Assembly (NCBI GenBank): GCA_946478645.1
Contig: CAMLCW010000038.1
Location: 1 to 22,412 of the forward strand
Reading direction: 5' to 3'
Length of the DNA: 22,412 nt
Source: an uncultured Variovorax sp.
GTDB taxonomy: Bacteria > Pseudomonadota > Gammaproteobacteria > Burkholderiales > Burkholderiaceae
Below the pieces are notes generated by a model. That model saw only the letters and a program-made list of their open reading frames with translations, had not been told where the DNA came from and did no database searches. Made by a program: the position numbers and the translations under genes. Positions 1 to 7,235 of the stretch are shown here, one piece after another (the first letter of the stretch is position 1; the number at the start of each line of letters is the position of its first letter).

Positions 1-576
1 CGGGCCGCGCCCGCGCCGCGCCCTGCGCCTGCCGCCGCGCCGCTCGTCCACGGGGCCGCCGTGCTGGTCGAGGCGCCGCGCCGGCTCTACGCCGAAGCCG
101 GCGCCCAAGCGGCGCAAGGCGGCTGGCTGGTGGTGGCCGACATGCCGCCCGAGGCCGACGGCCGCCATGGCGAGCCGTTCGCGGGCGAGGCCGGCAAGCT
201 GCTCGACAACATGCTGCGCGCCCTCGGGCTGCAGCGCGGCGCCACGCCCGTGCACCTGATGCGCACGCACCGTGGCGTGGCCGCCGGCCAGCCCGGCAGC
301 CCGCGGCCGATCGCCGAGGCCTTCGAGGAACATGCCGCCGCGCTCGCGCCCCAGGTGGTGCTCGCGATGGGGCCGCTGGCCGCGCAGAGCCTGATGCAGA
401 GCGCCGATCCGCTCGGCAAGCTGCGTGGCCGCGCCCAGCCGCTGCCTATGGCGGGCGGCGCGGCGGTGGTCGCCACCTACCACCCGGCCTACCTGCTGCG
501 CAATCCGGCCGACAAGGCGCGCGCCTGGGCCGACCTGTGCCTCGCGGCCGATCAGCAGCAGACGCCCGGGGCCTGA
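1..576 (+). CDS. Uracil-DNA glycosylase family 4-like protein, C-terminal part (5' partial)
   Basis: The frame is open to the left edge of the window, so the true start lies outside; the GTG at 61 is too far inside the domain to be the start. The visible part keeps the PF-G-AG-LLDNML segment of motif 1 (about 175-215) and the late HPAYLLR motif (about 481-501) of family 4 uracil-DNA glycosylases, which remove uracil from DNA for base-excision repair. It is degenerate elsewhere. The usual GEAPG is ADMPP. The two C-terminal 4Fe-4S cysteines (normally in KCRPP and about 16 residues later) both read as histidine (THRG and EEHAAAL). The only cysteine visible is near the C-terminus, in ADLCLA. It sits 34 bases before pyrF. 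The fold assignment is firm; glycosylase activity is doubtful. Confidence 0.8.
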   Translation, partial: RAAPAPRPAPAAAPLVHGAAVLVEAPRRLYAEAGAQAAQGGWLVVADMPPEADGRHGEPFAGEAGKLLDNMLRALGLQRGATPVHLMRTHRGVAAGQPGSPRPIAEAFEEHAAALAPQVVLAMGPLAAQSLMQSADPLGKLRGRAQPLPMAGGAAVVATYHPAYLLRNPADKARAWADLCLAADQQQTPGA

Positions 577-596
577 GGCTGGCCCGGGCGGGTCCG

Positions 597-602
597 TAAA
601 AT
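597..602 (+). promoter_or_regulatory. Possible -10 element of pyrF (TAAAAT)
   Basis: TAAAAT matches 5 of 6 positions of the sigma-70 -10 consensus and ends 8 bases before the pyrF ATG. No TTGACA-like hexamer is seen at the right distance, and no Shine-Dalgarno sequence precedes the ATG. If it is used, the transcript would be leaderless or nearly so. Read by eye only. Confidence 0.35.
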
Positions 603-610
603 CGGGCCCC

Positions 611-1435
611 ATGACCTTTCTAGACCAGCTGGCCGCAGCACAGCAAAAAAACGGTTCGATGCTCTGCGTGGGGCTCGATCCGGAGCCAGCCAAGTTTCCC
701 GGCCGACTGAAGGGCGACGCGAGCCGCATCTACGACTTCTGCGCGCGCATCGTCGATGCCACGGCCGACCTGGTCATCGCCTTCAAGCCGCAGATCGCCT
801 ACTTCGCCGCCCACCGCGCCGAAGCCCAGCTTGAGCAGCTGATGGACCACATGCGCCGCAATGCGCCGCATGTGCCGGTGATCCTCGATGCCAAGCGCGG
901 CGACATCGGCTCGACCGCCGAGCAGTACGCGATCGAGGCCTTCGAACGCTATGGCGCCGATGCGGTGACCTTGTCGCCCTTCATGGGCTTCGACTCGGTC
1001 GCGCCCTACCTCAAGCACGAAGGCAAGGGCGCCTTCCTGCTCTGCCGCACCAGCAATCCCGGCGGTTCCGACCTGCAGGGCCAGCGCCTTGCGGGCCTCG
1101 AGGGCCAGCCCTTCCTCTACGAGCACGTGGCCCGGCTCGCGCAGGGTCCGTGGAACCTCAATGGCCAGCTCGGCCTCGTGGTGGGCGCCACCTACCCGGC
1201 CGAGATCGAGCGCGTGCGCGAACTCGCGCCCACCGTGCCGCTGCTGATCCCCGGCGTCGGCGCTCAGGGCGGCGATGCGGTGGCCACGGTGCGCGCCGGC
1301 TGGCGCCCCGATGCCCCGATCATCGTGAACTCGTCGCGCGCGATCATCTACGCGTCATCGGGCGACGATTTCGCCAACGCGGCCCAGGCCGCCGCACGCA
1401 CCACGCGCGACGCGCTGGAAGCTGCCAAGGCTTGA
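611..1435 (+). CDS. pyrF: Orotidine 5'-phosphate decarboxylase, type 2
   Basis: This 274-residue enzyme converts OMP to UMP, the last step of de novo pyrimidine synthesis in the cytoplasm. The catalytic motif [10 protein letters not shown] lies at about residues 93-102 with the catalytic lysine at 95, and is the form found in the type 2 (about 270-residue) subfamily. Other family marks are the N-terminal CVGLDP, the AFKPQ strand, TLSPFMG, and the C-terminal phosphate-binding region ([10 protein letters not shown] and VNSSRAI). The ATG at 611 gives the expected N-terminus; an upstream extension would run into the preceding gene in another frame. The gene ends 13 bases before a large inverted repeat that may end its transcript. 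Nothing is missing. Confidence 0.97.
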   Translation: MTFLDQLAAAQQKNGSMLCVGLDPEPAKFPGRLKGDASRIYDFCARIVDATADLVIAFKPQIAYFAAHRAEAQLEQLMDHMRRNAPHVPVILDAKRGDIGSTAEQYAIEAFERYGADAVTLSPFMGFDSVAPYLKHEGKGAFLLCRTSNPGGSDLQGQRLAGLEGQPFLYEHVARLAQGPWNLNGQLGLVVGATYPAEIERVRELAPTVPLLIPGVGAQGGDAVATVRAGWRPDAPIIVNSSRAIIYASSGDDFANAAQAAARTTRDALEAAKA

Positions 1436-1448
1436 GCGCATACGAATA

Positions 1449-1569
1449 CGGACTTCCGGACGCAGAGGACGCGAAGGTTTCGCAAAGGACGCAAAAGAAC
1501 ATCCAAATTTTGGAGGGCTTCTTTTGCGACTTCTGCGCGATCTTTGCGTCCTCTGCGTCCGGAAGTCCG
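1449..1569. repeat. Near-palindromic intergenic repeat made of 9-base units
   Basis: Two 51-base arms (1449-1499 and 1519-1569) are inverted copies that agree at 44 of 51 positions. The 19-base spacer itself holds a perfect small inverted repeat (TCCAAA-T-TTTGGA, 1502-1514). Each arm is built from short direct repeats: GGACGCAGA (1458), GGACGCGAA (1467), GGTTTCGCAAA (1476) and GGACGCAAA (1487). The element lies 13 bases from the stop codon of pyrF on one side and 13 bases from the stop codon of the convergent regulator on the other. It could fold into a long hairpin in RNA from either strand and act as a two-way terminator or mRNA stabiliser, though no T-run follows either arm. Similar GGACGCAAAGG-type palindromes are known to me from other proteobacterial genomes; this is memory, not a search. 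Confidence 0.85.
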
Positions 1570-1582
1570 CCTTCAGCCGACC

Positions 1583-2317
1583 TCAACCCCGCCGCAACCG
1601 CGTGAACGCCTCGAACTCCCAGTTGCGCATGCCCAGCAGCAGGGTATAGCCCTCGCGGTCCTTGTCGGCGAGCTTCTGGTCGGTCTGGTGCTGTTGCGCG
1701 AAGTCCTGCGCCACGCGCTGCAGCCGCTCCAGGAACGCCGGCGCCAGCGAGCGGCTGATCTGCCCGTGCACCAGCAGCAGGCCTTCGGCCGGGCCGTCGA
1801 AGCCGCCCGCGTAGTAGTCGAGCACCACGTTCTCGCGAAAGAATTCCATCACCGGCCCGTGCGGCCGCCAGCGGAAGGTCTTGGCGAGCTTGAGCCGGTA
1901 GCGGTTGAGCGGACGCAGCTCGATGATGCCGATCCGGTCGAGCTGCGCGAACAGGCCGATGCATTCCGCCTCGCTGATCCGGTAGGCCGCCACGATCTGC
2001 TCGAGCGTCCACTGGCTCAGCACGCTGATCGCCACCAGCATCAGCTTCTTGTCCTTCACCACGGCTTTTTCCTGCTCGTGCGTGAGCTCCTTGAGCAGCG
2101 GCTGGGCGTCGGCCACGCGCCGCGCCAGCTCGGCGAAGTCGATCTTCAGCGCGCGGCAGATCGCATCGACGCGCGACAGCGGCATGTCGCTCCTGGCCAG
2201 CATGCGCTTGACGCTCGATTCGGCCATGCCGAGCGAGCGCGCCAGGTCGGCGTAGGTCATGCGGGCGCTCTTGAGTTCGTTCTTCAAGGCCTGGACGAGG
2301 TCGACGGTGGTGCTCAT
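1583..2317 (-). CDS. XRE/Cro-CI-type transcriptional regulator with unknown C-terminal domain
   Basis: This is a 244-residue protein. Residues about 8-62 form a Cro/CI helix-turn-helix: MTYADLARSLGMAESSVKRML contains the two core helices, followed by LSRVDAICRALKIDF, typical of the third and fourth helices. Residues 63-244 have no sensor domain I can name. They include a second winged-helix-like stretch (WTLEQIVAAYRISEAECIGLFAQL) and the segment LVHGQISRSLAPAFLERL. The ATG at 2315-2317 starts directly before the HTH. It is divergent from the ceramidase-like gene and has a palindrome in the shared region (2344-2362), so autoregulation and control of that neighbour are plausible. The ligand and targets are unknown. 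Confidence 0.85.
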   Translation of the reverse strand: MSTTVDLVQALKNELKSARMTYADLARSLGMAESSVKRMLARSDMPLSRVDAICRALKIDFAELARRVADAQPLLKELTHEQEKAVVKDKKLMLVAISVLSQWTLEQIVAAYRISEAECIGLFAQLDRIGIIELRPLNRYRLKLAKTFRWRPHGPVMEFFRENVVLDYYAGGFDGPAEGLLLVHGQISRSLAPAFLERLQRVAQDFAQQHQTDQKLADKDREGYTLLLGMRNWEFEAFTRLRRG

Positions 2318-2343
2318 AAGGGCGAAAGCGGCTGGGCTGCGAA

Positions 2344-2362
2344 GGTATTAGAAAAAGATACC
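2344..2362. promoter_or_regulatory. Candidate operator of the XRE-type regulator
   Basis: GGTAT and ATACC form 5-base inverted half-sites separated by 9 A-rich bases, 27 bases upstream of the regulator start. This AT-rich patch stands out in GC-rich DNA. On the minus strand it also contains TCTAAT, a 5/6 match to a -10 hexamer, so binding here could block the regulator's own promoter. A second small inverted repeat (ATCGA-TTC-TCGAT) lies at 2387-2399. The rest of the 141-base divergent region shows no clear -35 element. Confidence 0.35.
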
Positions 2363-2458
2363 GAAAGGTGTGATTTATTGCCTCGTATCGATTCTCGATG
2401 CCTTCAACGGGTCCTGGCAACTAAATTCCGCGGCGTTCCAACTCCCCGAAGATTTGCC

Positions 2459-3316
2459 ATGCGCCTGCCCAAACTCAGCCGCCGCGAACGCGGACTGCTC
2501 TTCACCCTCCTGCTGCTCACCCTCGTGGCCTGCTTCGGGCCCGCGCTGCCGGCCGCCGACGTCGCGATCGCCTCGGTGTTCGCCGACGACCGGACCTGGC
2601 ACGGCCTGCCCCATGCGATGGACGTGCTGAGCAACCTGCCGTTCCTGCTGATCGGCGGTTGGGGCCTGTACCGGCTCCACTGCATCGACCGCGCGCACCA
2701 GCAGGCGCTCGCCGTGTTCCCGCTCACGCCGCCCGCCAACGATCCGCCCGACAACACGCTCGACTGCGCCTGGCTGTTCTTCGCGGGCCTGATCGCCACG
2801 GCCATCGGCTCGGCCTTCTTCCACCTGATGCCCGATGCGCCCCGGCTCGCGGCCGACCGCGCGGGCATGGCGGTGGCTTTCGCAGGGTTGATCGGCATGG
2901 CGGTGTGCGAGCGCGTGAGCCAGCGTGCGGGCTGGCCTGCGGCCTGGTTCGTGCTGGCCGCGGGGCTGCTTTCGGTCGAGGTGTTCCATGAAGGCGGCAA
3001 CGTGCTGCCCTGGGCCATCGTGCAGTTCGGCGGCATGGCGCTGGTGCTCACGCTCGCGTTGGCGCGGCCGATGCCGCATGCGGCCGGGCTCCGGCTCGGC
3101 GGGGTCGTCTTCTTCTATCTGCTGGCCAAGGCCTTCGAGCTCGGCGACCACGCGGTCTACGAGGTCACGGGGCAGCTGGTTTCCGGCCACACGCTCAAGC
3201 ACCTGGTCGCCGCGCTCGCGGGACTGCCGGTGGTGTTCGCACTGCGGGCGATGGCGCAAGACTGGCAGGCGCAGGTGCTGCGGCACAATCCCGACCCAGC
3301 CGCGGTCGCGGCATGA
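2459..3316 (+). CDS. CREST-superfamily membrane hydrolase (alkaline ceramidase-like)
   Basis: This 285-residue polytopic membrane protein has about seven hydrophobic segments. It carries the CREST metal-site pattern (alkaline ceramidase, PAQR, Per1, SID-1, TMEM8): serine 118 and histidine 122 in GSAFFH, aspartate 133 in AADRAGM, and an HxxxH pair (244 and 248) in GHTLKHL of the last membrane segment. In known members these residues bind zinc and hydrolyse amide bonds in lipids such as ceramides. SNLPF (58-62) and the N-terminal RRERG before the first helix also fit the family. The start at 2459 follows only a weak GAAG ribosome site. It ends 13 bases before the transporter/acyltransferase fusion, so the two are probably cotranscribed. 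The substrate is unknown; these bacteria are not generally assumed to make ceramide. Confidence 0.75.
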   Translation: MRLPKLSRRERGLLFTLLLLTLVACFGPALPAADVAIASVFADDRTWHGLPHAMDVLSNLPFLLIGGWGLYRLHCIDRAHQQALAVFPLTPPANDPPDNTLDCAWLFFAGLIATAIGSAFFHLMPDAPRLAADRAGMAVAFAGLIGMAVCERVSQRAGWPAAWFVLAAGLLSVEVFHEGGNVLPWAIVQFGGMALVLTLALARPMPHAAGLRLGGVVFFYLLAKAFELGDHAVYEVTGQLVSGHTLKHLVAALAGLPVVFALRAMAQDWQAQVLRHNPDPAAVAA

Positions 3317-3329
3317 GGAGAACCGCCCG

Positions 3330-5285
3330 ATGACCGACACCGCTGCCGGCCATGCCGCCGAGGCCCAAGAAGCGAACGCGCATGCCAACCAGTTCGCGCT
3401 GCTCGCGCAGCGGCGCTTCGCGCCCTTCTTCTGGACCCAGTTCGCGGGGGCTGCGAACGACAACCTCTTCAAGTTCGCCTTCACCGTCATGGTGACCTAC
3501 CAGCTGCAGCTGAGCTGGATGCCGCCTGCCATGGCGGGCCTCGCGATCGGCGCGCTGTTCATCCTGCCTTTCCTGCTGTTCTCGGCCACGGCCGGCCAGC
3601 TGACCGACAAGTTCGACAAGACGAAGATGATCCGCTTCGTCAAGAACCTCGAGATCGCGATCATGCTGATCGCGGCCTGGGGCTTCGTGCGCGCCGATGC
3701 GGTGGTGCTGCTGGGCTGCGTGTTCCTCATGGGGCTGCATTCCACGCTGTTCGGCCCGGTCAAGTTCGCCTACCTGCCGCAGGTGCTCGATGCGCGCGAG
3801 CTCACGGGCGGCAATGGCATGGTCGAGATGGGCACCTTCGTCGCGATCCTGCTCGGCCAGGTCGCGGGCGGGTTGCTGGTGGCGATGCCGCAGGTCGGCC
3901 ACACCGCGGTGGCCGCGGCCTGCGTGCTGCTGGCGCTGATCGGGCGCGCCACGGCGCAGGCGGTGCCGTTGGCCCCCGCCACCGACCCCGGGCTGGTGGT
4001 CAACTGGAACCCGTTCAGCGAGACCTGGCGCAACCTCAAGCTCGCGCACGGCAACATCGTGGTGTTCCGCTCGCTGCTCGGCATCTCGTGGATGTGGTTC
4101 TTCGGCGCGGTGTTCCTGAGCCAGTTCCCGAGCTTCGCGAAGGAAGTGCTGCACGGCGACGAGCAGGTCGCTTCGCTGCTGCTGGTGGTGTTCTCGTTCG
4201 GCATCGGCATCGGTTCGCTGCTGTGCGAGACGCTGAGCCGGCGCCAGGTGGAGATCGGCCTGGTGCCGCTCGGCGCCATCGGCATGAGCGTGTTCGCGAT
4301 CGACCTGTACTTCGCCTCGCGCGCGCTGCCGCCCTCGGCCGGCATGGGGCTTGCGGCTTTCGTGAACCAGCCCGCGCACTGGCGAGTGATGGCCGACCTC
4401 GCGCTGCTGTCGCTGTTCGCGGGCCTGTACAGCGTGCCGATGTACGCGCTGATCCAGCTGCGCAGCCAGCCCACGCACCGGGCCCGGATCATCGCGGCCA
4501 ACAACATCCTCAATGCGCTGTTCATGATCGGCAGTTCGGTGATCGCGGGCGCGCTGCTCGGCGCCGGCTTCACGATCCCGCAGATCTTCCTTTTCACCGG
4601 CATCGCGAATGCGGTGGTGGCCTTCTACATCTTCCTGCTGGTGCCCGAATACCTGCTGCGCTTCGTGGCCTGGGTGCTGTCGCGCTTCGTCTACCGCTTC
4701 GACATCCAGGGCGATGCGCACATTCCCACCGAGGGCGCGGCGGTGCTGGTGTGCAACCACGTGAGCTTCATCGACGCGGTGCTGCTGATGGCGGCGAGCC
4801 CGCGGCCGATCCGCTTCATCATGGACCACCGGATCTTCAAGGTGCCGGTGCTCGGCTGGCTGTTCCGGCTCGCCAAGGCGATACCGATCGCGCCGCAGAA
4901 GGAAGACGCCGCGGCCTACGAAGCGGCGTTCGCCAAGGCGCTGGCCGTGCTGCGCGAAGGCGACCTGCTCGCGATCTTTCCCGAGGGCGCCATCACGCGC
5001 GACGGCACGCTGCAGCCGTTCAAGGGCGGCGTGATGAAGATCGTCGAGGGCGCGCGCGCCGAGGGTATGGAGCCGCCGGTGATCCCGATGGCGCTGACCA
5101 ATCTCTGGGGCTCGTACTTCAGCCGCATCGAACTGCGCGGCGGCCAGAACGTGGCCATGGCCCGGCCCTTCCGCCGCGGCTTCTTCAGCCGTGTCGGCCT
5201 GCGCGTGGGACCCGCGGTGCCGGCCCACGAGGTGCGGCCCGAGGCCCTGCAGCAGCGTGTGGGCGGGCTGCTGGCCGCCGGCTGA
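3330..5285 (+). CDS. Fused lysophospholipid transporter (LplT-like MFS) and PlsC acyltransferase
   Basis: This 651-residue two-domain membrane protein begins with an MFS transporter (about residues 30-440) containing FAGAANDNLFKFA, GQLTDKFDK and the LFGPVKFAYLPQ stretch typical of LplT, which flips lysophospholipids into the cytoplasm. The second part (about 455-651) is a glycerolipid acyltransferase with NHVSFID (His 477, Asp 482; the HX4D catalytic pair) and FPEG (550-553, substrate binding). Unlike E. coli Aas, no AMP-binding acyl-ACP synthetase domain follows; the protein stops after the acyltransferase. It could therefore import and re-acylate lysolipids using acyl-ACP or acyl-CoA made elsewhere. 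The ATG at 3330 is preceded by GAGGAGAA, a good ribosome site. It follows the ceramidase-like gene by 13 bases. Confidence 0.88.
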   Translation: MTDTAAGHAAEAQEANAHANQFALLAQRRFAPFFWTQFAGAANDNLFKFAFTVMVTYQLQLSWMPPAMAGLAIGALFILPFLLFSATAGQLTDKFDKTKMIRFVKNLEIAIMLIAAWGFVRADAVVLLGCVFLMGLHSTLFGPVKFAYLPQVLDARELTGGNGMVEMGTFVAILLGQVAGGLLVAMPQVGHTAVAAACVLLALIGRATAQAVPLAPATDPGLVVNWNPFSETWRNLKLAHGNIVVFRSLLGISWMWFFGAVFLSQFPSFAKEVLHGDEQVASLLLVVFSFGIGIGSLLCETLSRRQVEIGLVPLGAIGMSVFAIDLYFASRALPPSAGMGLAAFVNQPAHWRVMADLALLSLFAGLYSVPMYALIQLRSQPTHRARIIAANNILNALFMIGSSVIAGALLGAGFTIPQIFLFTGIANAVVAFYIFLLVPEYLLRFVAWVLSRFVYRFDIQGDAHIPTEGAAVLVCNHVSFIDAVLLMAASPRPIRFIMDHRIFKVPVLGWLFRLAKAIPIAPQKEDAAAYEAAFAKALAVLREGDLLAIFPEGAITRDGTLQPFKGGVMKIVEGARAEGMEPPVIPMALTNLWGSYFSRIELRGGQNVAMARPFRRGFFSRVGLRVGPAVPAHEVRPEALQQRVGGLLAAG

Positions 5286-5357
5286 AAGTAGCTTATTGCG
5301 ATACCGCCGGCGTACAAGGCCGGGACCGGTCGAAGAATTCGAGCCCCGCGGTGCGGC

Positions 5358-5375
5358 AGCGAACCATCATTCGCT
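5358..5375. repeat. Small inverted repeat in the 121-base gap upstream of the YiaA/B-like gene
   Basis: AGCGAA and TTCGCT pair perfectly around a 6-base loop. The gap 5286-5406 otherwise shows no convincing promoter. A T-rich patch (5397-5407) directly precedes the next start, but it is too far from the stem to make an intrinsic terminator. It could be an operator or 5' leader hairpin. Confidence 0.3.
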
Positions 5376-5406
5376 CACCTTCACTACGCCGCGAGGCTTT
5401 TTCTTT

Positions 5407-5907
5407 ATGCAAACCACCCCGTCTTCCACCGTTTCGATCCAGCGCGACACGCGGGCCTGGCAGCTCCAGGTCTGGGCGTCTTTCGCGATCGCCGTGTTCC
5501 TTTGTGCCACCGGCCTGAGCTGGCTGCCGGGCGAGGCGCTGGACCGGGCCTTCATGGTGATGGGCTACGTGTTCTGCCTCAGCACCGCTTTCATGCTGGC
5601 CAAGTTCGTGCGCGACAGCCAGCATGCCAAGGACGAGCCGGCCGCCGGCCGCGACGTGCCGATGTGGCGGCTCGTGGTCTGGGGCAGCTTCTTCACCGCC
5701 ATGGGCCTCACGGGCTGGGGCCTGCTGCGCATGGAGATCAACGAGGCCTACAAGGCGTTCCTGGGCGTGAGTTGGCTGTTCCTCATCAGCGCGGCCTTCA
5801 CGCTCGCCAAGACGCTGCGCGACCGGCATGAAGCCGACCTGATCGAAACGCGCCTGCAGGGCCGCCGCGCCGCCCGCGCCGAAGCCGCCAGCGCCGCTGC
5901 CGAATGA
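5407..5907 (+). CDS. YiaA/YiaB-like inner membrane protein
   Basis: This 166-residue protein holds two copies of a two-helix unit (about residues 18-70 and 85-138). Each starts with W-x-SF and ends with STAFMLAKFVRD or SAAFTLAKTLRD, the pattern of the YiaAB two-helix domain. Four membrane helices are expected, with a charged Arg/Ala-rich C-terminal tail in the cytoplasm. The E. coli relatives YiaA and YiaB are small inner membrane proteins of unknown role. The ATG at 5407 is preferred because upstream codons are not family-like. The stop overlaps the next start (ATGA at 5904-5907), so this gene heads a translationally coupled four-gene set. Confidence 0.75.
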   Translation: MQTTPSSTVSIQRDTRAWQLQVWASFAIAVFLCATGLSWLPGEALDRAFMVMGYVFCLSTAFMLAKFVRDSQHAKDEPAAGRDVPMWRLVVWGSFFTAMGLTGWGLLRMEINEAYKAFLGVSWLFLISAAFTLAKTLRDRHEADLIETRLQGRRAARAEAASAAAE

Positions 5908-6395
5908 AGAAGCCACGAAAGAACGCCATGAAAAAGTCGATGATTTCCCTTCTGGCTGCGGCCTGCACCCTGTTCGCCGGCGCCGCGCTGCCGCTGCATG
6001 CCCAGGCCCACGACGGCGCTTCCGAAGCGTCCGCGGCGCTCTCACTGATGCCCGTGGCGTCGGTGGTGGGCGCCGCTTCGGCCGCGGGCGCCTCGGCCAC
6101 CGCGGTGGTGGCGCTGCCGGCGGCGCTCTCGGTCGGCGGATCGGTCCTGACGGTGCTGGCCGTCGAGGCCTCGGTCGACGGCACCGTCTACCTGCTCGAG
6201 CGCGCGTCCGACGGCGCGCGCGCCAGCATCCAGGTGGCCGGCCGCGCCGCCGGCGGCGTCTCGGCCGCGGTCGGCACCAGCGTGCGCGTGACCGCGATCG
6301 GCAGCGGCGTGCTGATCTCGGCCGCGGGCGAGGTGCTGGCCTTCGTGCCGAATGCCATCGGCCGTGCGCTGCTGCACAACGAGAAGCTGTCATGA
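5904..6395 (+). CDS. Small secreted Ala/Val/Ser-rich protein of unknown function
   Basis: This 163-residue protein has a clear signal peptide: basic MKK residues, a hydrophobic SLLAAACTLFAGAALPL core, and a likely cut after LHAQA (about residue 34 from the first Met). The mature part is rich in Ala, Val, Ser and Gly, with alternating small and beta-branched residues and almost no aromatic residues (one Tyr, one Phe). Two starts are possible: 5904, overlapping the previous stop as ATGA, or 5928, which has a weak GAAAG ribosome site and gives a more usual signal peptide. The gene ends in another ATGA overlap with the DUF2145 gene. It recalls small secreted proteins (the 'STM0539 family' label, from memory) found beside DUF2145 genes, but I cannot confirm that. 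The function is unknown. Confidence 0.7.
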   Translation: MKKPRKNAMKKSMISLLAAACTLFAGAALPLHAQAHDGASEASAALSLMPVASVVGAASAAGASATAVVALPAALSVGGSVLTVLAVEASVDGTVYLLERASDGARASIQVAGRAAGGVSAAVGTSVRVTAIGSGVLISAAGEVLAFVPNAIGRALLHNEKLS

Positions 6396-7183
6396 AGCCG
6401 CTGCATCCTGGCGCGCTGCTCGCGTTGGCGTTGGTGCTGCCACTGCAAGCGCAGGCCGGCCGCTCGTGCGAGGCCGTGAAGCCCACCGCCGCGACGATCA
6501 CTCAGGGCATGCAGCTGGCCGAGCGCACGTCCGAGCGGCTCGACGCCAGCGGCGCCCGCGTGGTGCTGCTCGCCCGCGCGGGGCAGGACCTCGACAAGTA
6601 CGGTCTGCGCTATTCGCACCTGGGCATCGCCTACAAGACCGACGCGGGCCCGTGGCGCGTGGTGCACAAGCTCAACCAGTGCGGCACGGCCGTGGCCGCG
6701 GTCTATCGCCAGGGGCTCGGCGAGTTCTTTCTCGACGATCCGTGGCGCTACGAGGCGGCCTGGGCCGTGCCCACGCCGCAGGTGCAGTCGCAGCTGCTGG
6801 CGATGCTGCAGGCGCCGGCCGCGCGCATCACGCGCCTGGACATCGCGCCCTACAGCATCGTGAGCTATGCCTGGGGCCGGAAATACCAGCAGTCGAACCA
6901 GTGGGCGATCGAGACGCTGGCCGCGGCCATGGAGCCCACCACCATCGCGAGCCGCGCGCAGGCCCAGGCCTGGCTGCAGTTCAAGGGCTATGCGCCCACC
7001 ACGCTGCGGCTCGGTCCGTTGACCCGGCTCGGTGGGCGCGTCGGCTCGGCCAACGTGGCCTTCGACGACCATCCGAACGAGAAACGCTTTTCGGACCGCA
7101 TCGAGACGGTCACGGTGGATTCGGTGTTCGAATGGCTGCCGCGCGCGGGGCTCGGCGCGGCACCCGCCGTGCTGGGGCTCTGA
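6392..7183 (+). CDS. DUF2145-family secreted protein
   Basis: This 263-residue protein has an N-terminal signal peptide (residues 1-22, cut after QAQA) and should be periplasmic. Family marks are RYSHLGIAY (His 76), WRVVHKLNQCG (Cys 97), the GLGEFFLDDPWRYEA block, and YAWGRKYQQSNQWAIE. Cys 26 and Cys 97 could form a disulfide. The SHLGI strand followed later by an N-x-W helix resembles the layout of permuted NlpC/P60 (YiiX-like) enzymes. No cysteine occupies the expected nucleophile position, so this remains a structural guess. It starts within an ATGA overlap with the previous gene and lies 52 bases before the zinc-ribbon gene. No biochemical role is established to my knowledge. Confidence 0.82.
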   Translation: MKPLHPGALLALALVLPLQAQAGRSCEAVKPTAATITQGMQLAERTSERLDASGARVVLLARAGQDLDKYGLRYSHLGIAYKTDAGPWRVVHKLNQCGTAVAAVYRQGLGEFFLDDPWRYEAAWAVPTPQVQSQLLAMLQAPAARITRLDIAPYSIVSYAWGRKYQQSNQWAIETLAAAMEPTTIASRAQAQAWLQFKGYAPTTLRLGPLTRLGGRVGSANVAFDDHPNEKRFSDRIETVTVDSVFEWLPRAGLGAAPAVLGL

Positions 7184-7235
7184 GCCGCGAGCCGCGGCGC
7201 TGCACATCCGCAAGGCAAGAACAAGGAAATATGAA

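Noticed and set aside
1458..1495. CRISPR-like array
   Set aside because: The 9-base units are contiguous with no spacers and are part of an inverted repeat; no cas gene is nearby.
3195..5228. Antisense open frame of about 680 codons opposite the transporter/acyltransferase fusion
   Set aside because: Its composition is dominated by His, Arg, Gln and Ala and shows no recognisable motif. The opposite strand has a coherent two-domain protein.
5358..5407. Intrinsic terminator after the transporter/acyltransferase gene
   Set aside because: The 6-base stem is short and the T-rich stretch begins more than 20 bases later, so it does not fit the terminator pattern.
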